Positions 35,114 through 41,942 of a DNA stretch of 64,000 bases are shown in pieces (the stretch's first letter is position 1; every line of letters starts with the position of its first letter). The notes beneath the pieces are model-generated. The model had not been told where the DNA came from, did not search any database, and saw only the letters and a program-made list of their open reading frames with translations. The stretch is from Abyssibacter sp036156195 (GTDB lineage Bacteria > Pseudomonadota > Gammaproteobacteria > Nevskiales > OUC007), in contig JAYZUZ010000012.1 in assembly GCA_036156195.1 (NCBI GenBank), forward strand, positions 248,001 through 312,000, written 5' to 3'. The position numbers were made by a program, and so were the translations under genes.

Positions 35114-37083
35114 TGCGCCGCGCATTCTGGCTTGCCGCTGGGCTGGTCGCATGTGCCGCCGAGGCACGCGTCTCGCTGCCAATGATGACTGCACCCCAAA
35201 TAGAAGCCAGCTGCGAACAGGCACTGACGCTGGGTGGCGCGCGCGCGTCCCAGCTCGCCCAGTCCTCCGACACCAACGGCGTCCTGATCGCCTGGGACCG
35301 GATGATGGCGTCGGTCGAAAACACGGTGGGACCGATTTACATTCTGGCCTATGTCCACCCCGACAAGGCCGTCCGAGATGCCGGCGAGCGCTGCATCGTA
35401 GCGTATACCCAGTTTGAAACCGCGCTCTATCAGAACGAGGCGTTGTACCGCACCGTCTCGGGAGTACAGCCTGCCGACGCCATTGACGCCAAGCTCAAGC
35501 AGGATCTGCTGATCGCGTTCGCCGATGCCGGGGTCAGCCTGCCACCTGCACAACGGCAAAGGGCAGCGGACATCCTCACCGAGATTCAGTCCCTTGGTCA
35601 GCAGTTCGCACGCAACATCCGTGAGAACACGACGACACTCACCTTCTCCGGCGATGAGTTGGCAGGGTTGCCGGCCACGTATCTGGACCAGCGCGGCGTG
35701 ACCGATGGTGGCCGTCTCACGGTCGGATTTGACTACCCAGACTATGGCCCCTTCATGCGCAGCGCACGCAGCGAATCCGCCCGCCAGCGGTATTACACCG
35801 CATTCAATCGCCGGGGCGGACAAGAAAATCTCGACCTGCTGGACCGCATCGTCAAACTACGCCACGAATACGCACGCCTTCACGGCATGAACAGCTATGC
35901 GGATTTCGTCCTGCAGCGGCGCATGGTCGGTTCGGTCTCGCGCCTGGATACGTTTCTGACTGAAGTCGGCGCGGTCACCCGCGAGGCGGAGGCTGAGGAC
36001 GTTGCCCGATTGCGGGCGATGAAGGCCCAGGACCTGGGCCTGCCAGTTGACCAGGTCCAGCTGCGGCAGTGGGACCGGTCCTACTACATCGAGCAATACC
36101 GCCAGGCCACTGCGCAAATCGACCAGGAAGCCCTGCGCGCCTACTTCCCTTCACTGGCAGTCCGTGACTGGATTCTCGCCGTCACAGCCACCCAGTACGG
36201 CATCCGATTTGAACCCGCCGAAGTCCCCGTCTGGCACGAAGATGTCGTGTACTACGACGTCATCGACGCCCGCAGCGGCGAGCATCTCTCCGGCATCTAC
36301 CTCGACCTCTTTCCTCGCGAGGGCAAGTTCAAGCATGCTGCTGCCTTCCCGGTGCGCGGCGCCAGTACAGCCCAGGGCCGCCAACCGATCTCCGTGCTGG
36401 TCACCAACTTTGACCGCAAGGGCCTGACCCAGGGCGAGGTCGAAACCTTCTTCCATGAGTTTGGTCATGGCGTCCATGGAGTGCTGTCGCGCACCCGGTA
36501 CGTCTCCCACGCTGGCACCAGCGTGGAGCGGGACTTTGTCGAAGCACCATCACAAATGTTTGAGGAATGGGCGCGGCGCCCCGAATCGCTGGCCTTGCTG
36601 CAGGGCTATTGCGAAGGCTGCCCTGTACTGGACCAGGACGAGATCCGCCGGCTGGACATCGCACGTCGCCTAGCCTCAGGTATGCGGTATGCACGCCAGC
36701 ATCTCTACGCCAGCTTCGATTTCCGACTGTATCAGGGCGAACCACAGCCCGCGCAGGCCCTGTGGGAGCAGATGACAGCCGCAACACCTTATGGTTACGC
36801 GCCCGAAACGCAGTTCCCTGCGGCCTTTTCGCACATTGCCGGCGGCTACGCGGCGGGCTACTACGGGTATATGTGGTCGGAAGCCATTGCCCTGGACATG
36901 CTGTCTGCGTTTGGGCAAAGCATCATGAATCCCGCCGTGGGACAGCGCTTCCGCCAGGAAATCCTCTCGCGGGGCTCGGAGCGACCCGCTGACGAAATGG
37001 TGCGTGATTTTCTCGGTCGGCCGCCGTCCAACGCGACCTTCTTCGAAGAAGTACGGGGACAGCGTAGCGCGCTGCAGCACTAG
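35113..37083 (+). CDS. M3 family metallopeptidase, exported
   Basis: Zinc oligopeptidase of the thimet/Dcp (M3) family, 656 aa. Residues 1-18 form a short signal peptide (FWLAAGLVACAAEA), so it probably acts in the periplasm; a Cys in it could be read as a lipobox but the context is weak. The zinc motif HEFGH spans 448-452, with the third ligand Glu477 in VEAPSQMFEEW. The long helical N-terminal half is typical. It follows queF with a 1-base overlap, though the functions look unrelated. Its role may be degradation of short peptides from the envelope. Confidence 0.92.
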   Translation: MRRAFWLAAGLVACAAEARVSLPMMTAPQIEASCEQALTLGGARASQLAQSSDTNGVLIAWDRMMASVENTVGPIYILAYVHPDKAVRDAGERCIVAYTQFETALYQNEALYRTVSGVQPADAIDAKLKQDLLIAFADAGVSLPPAQRQRAADILTEIQSLGQQFARNIRENTTTLTFSGDELAGLPATYLDQRGVTDGGRLTVGFDYPDYGPFMRSARSESARQRYYTAFNRRGGQENLDLLDRIVKLRHEYARLHGMNSYADFVLQRRMVGSVSRLDTFLTEVGAVTREAEAEDVARLRAMKAQDLGLPVDQVQLRQWDRSYYIEQYRQATAQIDQEALRAYFPSLAVRDWILAVTATQYGIRFEPAEVPVWHEDVVYYDVIDARSGEHLSGIYLDLFPREGKFKHAAAFPVRGASTAQGRQPISVLVTNFDRKGLTQGEVETFFHEFGHGVHGVLSRTRYVSHAGTSVERDFVEAPSQMFEEWARRPESLALLQGYCEGCPVLDQDEIRRLDIARRLASGMRYARQHLYASFDFRLYQGEPQPAQALWEQMTAATPYGYAPETQFPAAFSHIAGGYAAGYYGYMWSEAIALDMLSAFGQSIMNPAVGQRFRQEILSRGSERPADEMVRDFLGRPPSNATFFEEVRGQRSALQH

Positions 37084-37091
37084 CCCGATGT

Positions 37092-37125
37092 GACCCGGCT
37101 GCTGGGTCAGCCGTGCAGCCGGGTC
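37092..37125. terminator. Inverted repeat between M3 peptidase and FGGY kinase genes
   Basis: Perfect 10-base stem GACCCGGCTG / CAGCCGGGTC with a 14-base loop, between two convergent stop codons. It has no T run on either side, so its terminator activity is uncertain. Confidence 0.45.
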
Positions 37126-38681
37126 TACTGCTCGTATGCCGCGACGCGCGCGAGCTGGCGATAAAGGGGACGCATGCGGGGGTACATTTGCGTGTACACC
37201 CGACGGTAAAGCCTGTCGTACGTCGCTACCGAGGCGGGCTCCGGCTCGAAAACCTCGCCTACATGCGTCATCGCTCGGACCGCTGCACGGTAGTCCTGAT
37301 GCATGCCAACACCGACTGCGGCGCAGACCGCCGCGCCCAGTGCGGAGGCTTCGTAGACATGCGGGCGCTCGGCGGGGAGCCCAAAGACATCGGCCGTAAT
37401 CTGCATGGCAACGTCGCTTTGGGAGCCACCACCGGCCACACGCAACCTGCGAATCGGCGTGCCTGTCGTCCGCTCAATCCGCTCGCGACCATGTCGCAAT
37501 GCGTAAGCCAGTCCCTCCAGGATCGCCCGGTACAAATGGGCACGTGTGTGCACATCGCTGAATCCGATGACAGCGCCCCTAGCCTCCGGACCCGGTTCAC
37601 GAATACCCGGGCTCCAGTAGGGTTGCAGCATGAGCCCATCGGATCCCGGTGCAATGTCTCGAACCTGTTCATCCAGGACAGCCTCGGTCGGCAAGCCGGC
37701 AGAGGCGGCGATTTCCCGTTCCGCTGCCCCGAACTCCTCCTTGAACCAAGACACCATCCAGAAGCCGCGAAAGATCTGGATCTCGGTGTTGAAATGGCCT
37801 GGCACAGCCGCTGGATACGCAGGCAGGTATCGAATCACTTCCTGGTAACGGGCCGATACGGTGTTAATCGTGGCCGTCGTGCCATAGCCCAGACAGGCGG
37901 TGTCCGGCGATAGCGCACCTGCACCCAGCACCTCACAGGCCTTGTCGCCGGCAGCGGCGATCAGCGGCAAGCCTGGCGGAAGACCCAGTGCCTCCGCGGC
38001 CTCGCGGGTGAGCGCTCCCAATGGCTCACCCACCGGGACCAAAGTGGGTAACTGCTCGGGCCGTACGCAGACCGCCCGCCATTTCCAGTCCATGCGATGC
38101 GCCCAGCGCTGCCGCTGGTAGTCGAATGGCACATAGCCCACCTGACACCCCACCGAATCGCGCAGTTGTCCCGTCATGCGCAGCGTCAGGTATCCCGACA
38201 AGAACAGGAAGTGGCGCGTGCGCGCCCACAGTGCCGGCTCCTGTGCGGCCAACCAGTTGCACTCAGCATCCGCACGGAACTGGGCGATCGTCTCGTCTAC
38301 GCCTAATAGCCGGAACATCCAGCCCCAGGGACCCGGCACATTGCCAAGACCCGCCTGCATCCGCTTGTCCAGCCACAGAATCGCAGGCCTGATCGGCTGC
38401 CCAGAATCATCAAGACAGACCACCGTGCCGCGCTGCGTGGTCAGACTGACGGCTGCAACACGACCGGGATCTGCACCGGGCTTGTCCCACAGCTGTTGGC
38501 AACTGCTGCACAAGGCATCCCAGTACAAAGCCGGCGACTGCTCCGCCCATCCGGGCTTCGGGGACTGATACGGCCGAAACGGTGTCTGCGCGCTGGCAAT
38601 CAGCTGACCCGCCGCGTCGAACAGTATGGCGCGTGCGCTTTGCGTACCGACGTCCAGCGCCAGCACAAACTGTTCAGGCAT
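37125..38681 (-). CDS. FGGY-family carbohydrate kinase
   Basis: Sugar kinase of the FGGY family (xylulokinase/glycerol kinase fold), 518 aa. The N-terminal phosphate-binding motif is ALDVGTQSARAILFD. The substrate region GWAEQSPALYWDAL, AAVSLTTQRGTVVCLD and ILWLDKR follows. The C-terminal ATP site is LGYGTTATINT, then RRLRVAGGGSQSDVAMQITADVFG. The substrate cannot be set from sequence alone; xylulose or a related ketose is suggested by its overlap (8 bases) with the CbbY-like phosphatase gene. A glycerol kinase or rhamnulokinase role is not excluded. Confidence 0.85.
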   Translation of the reverse strand: MPEQFVLALDVGTQSARAILFDAAGQLIASAQTPFRPYQSPKPGWAEQSPALYWDALCSSCQQLWDKPGADPGRVAAVSLTTQRGTVVCLDDSGQPIRPAILWLDKRMQAGLGNVPGPWGWMFRLLGVDETIAQFRADAECNWLAAQEPALWARTRHFLFLSGYLTLRMTGQLRDSVGCQVGYVPFDYQRQRWAHRMDWKWRAVCVRPEQLPTLVPVGEPLGALTREAAEALGLPPGLPLIAAAGDKACEVLGAGALSPDTACLGYGTTATINTVSARYQEVIRYLPAYPAAVPGHFNTEIQIFRGFWMVSWFKEEFGAAEREIAASAGLPTEAVLDEQVRDIAPGSDGLMLQPYWSPGIREPGPEARGAVIGFSDVHTRAHLYRAILEGLAYALRHGRERIERTTGTPIRRLRVAGGGSQSDVAMQITADVFGLPAERPHVYEASALGAAVCAAVGVGMHQDYRAAVRAMTHVGEVFEPEPASVATYDRLYRRVYTQMYPRMRPLYRQLARVAAYEQ

Positions 38682-39447
38682 CGGATTCGGGCTCGATCAG
38701 CCGGTTAAGAAACGGCACATCAATGACGTGGCAGCCAACATCGCGCCCAAGAGAGTTCAACACCTCGACAGGACGGTCTGCCTCACCGAGGCTATCGACG
38801 ACCAGTACCGCCTGGTCAAAGGCTTGGCTGCGCGTGTTCGAGTTCACCGTCACCAGCGTCGTCAGACCCGCAGCGCGTGCGGCCTGCAGGCCCACGTCCG
38901 AATCTTCGATCGCAATACTCCGTTCCGCCGCAACGCCGAGGCGCTCCAGCGCCATCAAATACAAATCAGGTGCAGGCTTCTTCGCCGGGGCTTCCTCCGA
39001 CCCAATGACCAAATCCACCTTGTCCACCAAATCCGGTCCCATGGCATGCGACAAGAAGGGCTCGATACTCGCGTGACTGGCGTTCGTGACAATGGCGACC
39101 TTTAGACCCAGCGATTTCGCCTGCTCGATCAATCGACGAACGCCGGGACGCAGCGGAATCTTCCCTTTCGCCAGGCGTCGTGCGTAGTGTCTGGATTTGG
39201 CCGTATGCACGGCATCGACCAGTTCATCCACCGACTGGTCGCCCCGTTCGGGATCATAGGATTCAACGTAGTGCCGCACACGCTCGCGACCGCCTGGCAG
39301 ATTGAGCAGCTTGCGATAAAGCCGCGGCCCCCATTTCCACTTCAGCCCCAGATCCTTGAATGCACTGTTATAGGCGGGGCGATGCCCCTCGGCTTCGGTA
39401 TCAGCCAGGGTGCCATCCAGGTCGAACAATAAAGCCTGTAACCACAC
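38674..39447 (-). CDS. HAD phosphatase, CbbY-like
   Basis: HAD-superfamily phosphatase, 257 aa from the GTG at 39447 (VWLQALLFDLDGTLADTE). An ATG at 39492 would add 15 residues. Motif I is FDLDGTLADTEAEGHRPAYN, motif II is VTNAS, motif III is KKPAPDLY and motif IV is AIEDSDVGLQAARAAG. The cap region GLKWKWGPRLYRKLLNLPGG closely resembles CbbY proteins, which dephosphorylate xylulose-1,5-bisphosphate, an inhibitor of Rubisco. No Rubisco gene is in the window. Co-translation with an FGGY kinase suggests pentulose-phosphate clean-up. Confidence 0.82.
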   Translation of the reverse strand: MWLQALLFDLDGTLADTEAEGHRPAYNSAFKDLGLKWKWGPRLYRKLLNLPGGRERVRHYVESYDPERGDQSVDELVDAVHTAKSRHYARRLAKGKIPLRPGVRRLIEQAKSLGLKVAIVTNASHASIEPFLSHAMGPDLVDKVDLVIGSEEAPAKKPAPDLYLMALERLGVAAERSIAIEDSDVGLQAARAAGLTTLVTVNSNTRSQAFDQAVLVVDSLGEADRPVEVLNSLGRDVGCHVIDVPFLNRLIEPESDA

Positions 39448-39525
39448 GGTTGCATCGCGAAAAAGTAGGGCGAGCCCACATAATACGGACATGAGGACGC
39501 GGATGAGCCAAGACCGGTCAGAACT

Positions 39526-40407
39526 GTGACGTATATCGGACGTTTTGCCCCATCGCCGACCGGGCCATTGCACCTGGGCTCGGTGGTTGCTGCCGCCGCC
39601 AGTTATCTGGATGCACGGGCACACCGTGGGCGCTGGCTAGTGCGTATCGAGGATCTGGACACCGGTCGCTGTGATCCGGCGGCAGCGCGCAACATGATCC
39701 GCACTCTCGAGCAGCTGGGCATGGTTCCGGATGAACCGGTCGTCTGGCAGTCACGCCGCTTGGCAACCTACGAAGAGGCCCTGTCTGCGCTGAACCGATG
39801 CGGCGTGCTCTACCCCTGCGCGTGTACGCGAGCACAGGTACGCCGGCGGGCACCCCACCCGGGCGTCTACGCAGGCACGTGCCGACAGGGCCTCCCGCCG
39901 GACACCCGCCCCCGTAGCCTGCGTGTGCGCCTGGACACGCCATCCGATCAGTTCACGGATCGCTTTGCCGGCCCGCAGCACAGCAAACAAGGCATCGATT
40001 TCGGAGACCCCGTGGTGCGAAGAGCCGACGGCAGTGTTGCCTACGTGCTAGCCGGCGCGGTCGATGACGTGGTCAGCGGCGTCACGGACGTTGTGCGTGG
40101 CGATGATCTGTTACCAACAACCGCTACACAGCGTCTGCTACTCGGTCTACTCGGAATGACACCCCCCCGTTATGCGCACATCCCTGTGGTGCTTGGAGCC
40201 GATGGCCGCAAACTTAGCAAGCAGAATCATGCCCCGCCGGTCGACACCACAGCGCCGACACGGGTCCTTCGCGACACCTTTGACTTATTAGGCCTACCTC
40301 ACGATGTCACCAAGCGCGCCGCCAACATGCCCCTGGCGGCGCTCTGGGAAGCGGGCGTGCAGGCATGGCGTGATCAACTGCGGCCTGCCGCACCGACCAG
40401 TCTTTGA
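39526..40407 (+). CDS. gluQ: Glutamyl-Q tRNA(Asp) synthetase
   Basis: Truncated glutamyl-tRNA synthetase paralogue that attaches glutamate to queuosine in the anticodon of tRNA-Asp. 293 aa from a GTG. The class I motif is PSPTGPLHLGSV (10-20), and the zinc ligands lie in YPCACTRAQ and VYAGTCRQ. The second class I motif is KLSKQN. The anticodon-binding domain of GluRS is absent, as expected. It works downstream of queuosine, whose pathway enzyme QueF is encoded at 34.7 kb, and on tRNA-Asp, encoded at 6.0 kb. Confidence 0.95.
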   Translation: MTYIGRFAPSPTGPLHLGSVVAAAASYLDARAHRGRWLVRIEDLDTGRCDPAAARNMIRTLEQLGMVPDEPVVWQSRRLATYEEALSALNRCGVLYPCACTRAQVRRRAPHPGVYAGTCRQGLPPDTRPRSLRVRLDTPSDQFTDRFAGPQHSKQGIDFGDPVVRRADGSVAYVLAGAVDDVVSGVTDVVRGDDLLPTTATQRLLLGLLGMTPPRYAHIPVVLGADGRKLSKQNHAPPVDTTAPTRVLRDTFDLLGLPHDVTKRAANMPLAALWEAGVQAWRDQLRPAAPTSL

Positions 40408-40563
40408 ACACCCACAAAACGCGCGCTGACCGAGCCAGCGGAGTGCGTACAGTCGCGAATGGACCCGTCAGGCGGGCGCGCATCCCCAATGGCCATGTCC
40501 GAACTAGGCGTTGCGCGGACCATCTGGCACACTTCCGCAGCGCAACAATTCAAGAATTTTTCA

Positions 40564-41070
40564 ATGACTGACGACGTTCGTGTCATCAAGAAGTACCCCA
40601 ACCGCCGACTCTACGACACGGCAATCAGCCGTTACATCACGCTGGAGGAGATCCGGCAATTGGTCATCGATGAGGTCAAGTTCGTCGTCATCGACAAACG
40701 GACCCGCCAGGACATCACGCGAAACATCCTGCTGCAGGTCATTGCAGACCAGGAAGAAGGCGGCAATCCGCTCTTCCGTACCCAATTGCTAGAGCAGCTT
40801 ATCCGGTTTTACGGAGACAGCATGCAGAGCACTGCCAGCCACTATCTGGAGCTGTCTCTCCAGTTATTCATCGAACGCAGCGGTCAGCTCAAAGACCAGC
40901 TTCGTAACCGGCTGGGCACCGCAACACCCTTGCAGTCTCTAAAAGAGCTTGCGGCAGAGAATACTCAGCTGTGGCGCGCTGTACGCCGTGAATTCGTGAA
41001 AAACCTGCCACGCGGCAAAGCCGTTCAGCGTCCGGATGAGGACGGGAACGACCCGCCGGCGGAGCAGTAA
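40564..41070 (+). CDS. phaR: Polyhydroxyalkanoate synthesis repressor PhaR
   Basis: DNA-binding regulator that also senses polyhydroxybutyrate granules; in known systems it represses phasin genes and itself until polymer binds it. 168 aa from the ATG at 40564 (MTDDVRVIKKYPNRRLYDT). The N-terminal PHB/PHA accumulation-regulator DNA-binding domain spans about 6-66 (YITLEEIRQLVID, VVIDKRTRQDITRNIL). A helical C-terminal part follows (FYGDSMQSTASHYLELSLQLF). No phaC, phaP or phaA/B is in the window. It is followed directly by an array of tandem small-RNA genes, and a TGCA/GCAACA motif occurs before it and at those genes. Confidence 0.93.
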   Translation: MTDDVRVIKKYPNRRLYDTAISRYITLEEIRQLVIDEVKFVVIDKRTRQDITRNILLQVIADQEEGGNPLFRTQLLEQLIRFYGDSMQSTASHYLELSLQLFIERSGQLKDQLRNRLGTATPLQSLKELAAENTQLWRAVRREFVKNLPRGKAVQRPDEDGNDPPAEQ

Positions 41071-41104
41071 ACAGCGAGCAATCTGCGGGACATAACGCCC
41101 GCCG

Positions 41105-41117
41105 GTGCAGTGCAACA
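41105..41117 (+). promoter_or_regulatory. GTGCAGTGCAACA motif, candidate PhaR operator
   Basis: One of four copies of a shared 13-base motif, YTGCAnYGCAACA with minor variation. The others are at 40535-40547 (before phaR), 41151-41163 and 41349-41361 (at the starts of the two small-RNA units). PhaR proteins elsewhere are reported to bind TGC/GCA-rich repeats, so PhaR binding is inferred, not shown. Confidence 0.4.
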
Positions 41118-41123
41118 TTTCTG

Positions 41124-41152
41124 TTGACACATTAGTAAGCTAACCATATACT
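41124..41152 (+). promoter_or_regulatory. Sigma70 promoter of small RNA 1
   Basis: TTGACA (41124-41129), 17-base spacer, TATACT (41147-41152): a perfect -35 and a near-perfect -10. The motif CTGCAACGCAACA overlaps the -10 and the expected start site, an ideal place for a repressor. Confidence 0.88.
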
Positions 41153-41157
41153 GCAAC

Positions 41158-41272
41158 GCAACATCAGATAGCTGATCTGCGACCACGGCGCTGCAGCTTG
41201 ACCCGAGTCTCCTCCAGAAAGGCCCTTGTGCCTTTCTCGCACCTTGGCCCCCTCCCCCGGGGGCTTTTTTTT
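41158..41272 (+). ncRNA. Small RNA 1 of a tandem family, anti-Shine-Dalgarno type
   Basis: Predicted transcript of about 114 bases. A 5' hairpin (CAGAT 41165-41169 / ATCTG 41175-41179) is followed by GAGTCTCCTCC (41205-41215), single-stranded in the drawn fold and complementary to ribosome-binding sites. A perfect 8-base stem follows (AGAAAGGC 41216-41223 / GCCTTTCT 41230-41237), then CGCACCTTG, and an intrinsic terminator (GCCCCC 41247-41252 / GGGGGC 41259-41264, then eight T). The 68-base 3' module (41205-41272) recurs 198 bases downstream with two changes. Boundaries are inferred from promoter and terminator. I know no named family for it. Confidence 0.82.
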
Positions 41273-41321
41273 GCCCGGAGTCTTGGTGTTGCTGCCGTCC
41301 TGTGAATTGGCCTGCAAAGGC

Positions 41322-41350
41322 TTGGGGCAGCTCACCGTTTCCGTTATACT
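41322..41350 (+). promoter_or_regulatory. Sigma70-type promoter of small RNA 2
   Basis: TTGGGG (41322-41327), 17-base spacer, TATACT (41345-41350). The -35 is weaker than in unit 1. The same CTGCAnCGCAACA motif covers the start region (41349-41361). Confidence 0.75.
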
Positions 41351-41355
41351 GCACC

Positions 41356-41470
41356 GCAACATAGACGAAGACGTGACGCTGATAAGCGCGGTCTTCCGAA
41401 CAGAGTCTCCTCCAGAAAGGCCTTTGTGCCTTTCTCGCACCTTGGCCCCCTTCCCCGGGGGCTTTTTTTT
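41356..41470 (+). ncRNA. Small RNA 2 of the tandem family
   Basis: Predicted transcript of about 114 bases with the same layout as small RNA 1. The 5' hairpin differs in sequence: GAAGAC (41367-41372) pairs with GTCTTC (41391-41396), and inside it CGCT-GATA-AGCG forms a second stem. The 3' module 41403-41470 (GAGTCTCCTCC, AGAAAGGC stem, CGCACCTTG, C/G-rich terminator, eight T) is identical to unit 1 at 66 of 68 bases; one change is in the loop of the second hairpin and one in the terminator loop. Different 5' ends on a constant regulatory module suggest duplicated genes diverging in target choice or control. Confidence 0.82.
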
Positions 41471-41631
41471 GCTCCTCGCACAGAAACCGTCCTACGGAGC
41501 GCCGCTTTCAGGCGCGCAGACGAATACGCCGTGCCTGCAGAGCACTTGAGCCTACCCGCATAGGGTGTCGTGAAGTGTGTGGTCGAGGCCGCGCGTGAGC
41601 GCCGGGCACCGCGCCGGCAAACGCCAGACAA

Positions 41632-41660
41632 ACAAAAGCCCGGGCTAGCCGGGCTTTTGT
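41632..41660. terminator. Strong hairpin, pnp terminator and/or 5' hairpin of small RNA copy 3
   Basis: Perfect 12-base stem ACAAAAGCCCGG / CCGGGCTTTTGT with loop GCTAG. On the minus strand it is followed by TTTGTCTGG and would be a plausible end of the pnp operon transcript (about 280 bases after the pnp stop). On the plus strand it sits exactly where units 1 and 2 have their 5' hairpins. Confidence 0.75.
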
Positions 41661-41661
41661 C

Positions 41662-41725
41662 TAGTCTCCTTGAGAAAGGCGTCACGCCTTTCACGCACCT
41701 TGGCACTCTCCCTCGAGAGCCTTTT
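41662..41725 (+). ncRNA. Diverged third copy of the small-RNA 3' module
   Basis: TAGTCTCCTTGAGAAAGGC begins a copy colinear with units 1 and 2. The second hairpin is kept (GAAAGGCG / CGCCTTTC). CGCACCTTGG is identical. The terminator stem is kept by paired changes (CTC/GAG in place of CCC/GGG), but its T run is short (TTTT). The anti-Shine-Dalgarno core is reduced to TCTCCTTGA. No convincing promoter is seen at 41480-41631, so it may be read from unit 2 or be decaying. It could still fold as a functional RNA. Confidence 0.55.
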
Positions 41726-41942
41726 CCACTTCACCCCCCGGATTCGTGGCCAGTCGCTTTCGGTTTCCCCAAACCGGTGTAAAGCAACTGTTAATCGCTA
41801 CATTAACGAATCCTATGAGGTGAAGCAAGCATCAAACTCAGGTTTTCCGGGCCTGTGCACCTGAACGATCGTTTGAAACACGCCGTGTTCACGGCCATCG
41901 TCCAGCACACAGACCCGGCGACCGCAGTCGCGGAGCTCAAAC
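41726..41942. other. Non-coding spacer between small-RNA array and pnp
   Basis: No supported gene. It contains a small hairpin (CGGTTT-CCCC-AAACCG, 41761-41776) and an inverted repeat GTTAAT / ATTAAC (41790-41807) that could be an operator or a hairpin. Short open frames here have no recognisable product. Confidence 0.5.

Noticed and set aside
41226..41549. Open frame with an internal repeated peptide (LCLSRTLAP...PGGFF twice) over the small-RNA units
   Set aside because: The peptide repeat is only the translation of the two near-identical small-RNA modules; the frame crosses a terminator and a promoter and has no ribosome-binding site.
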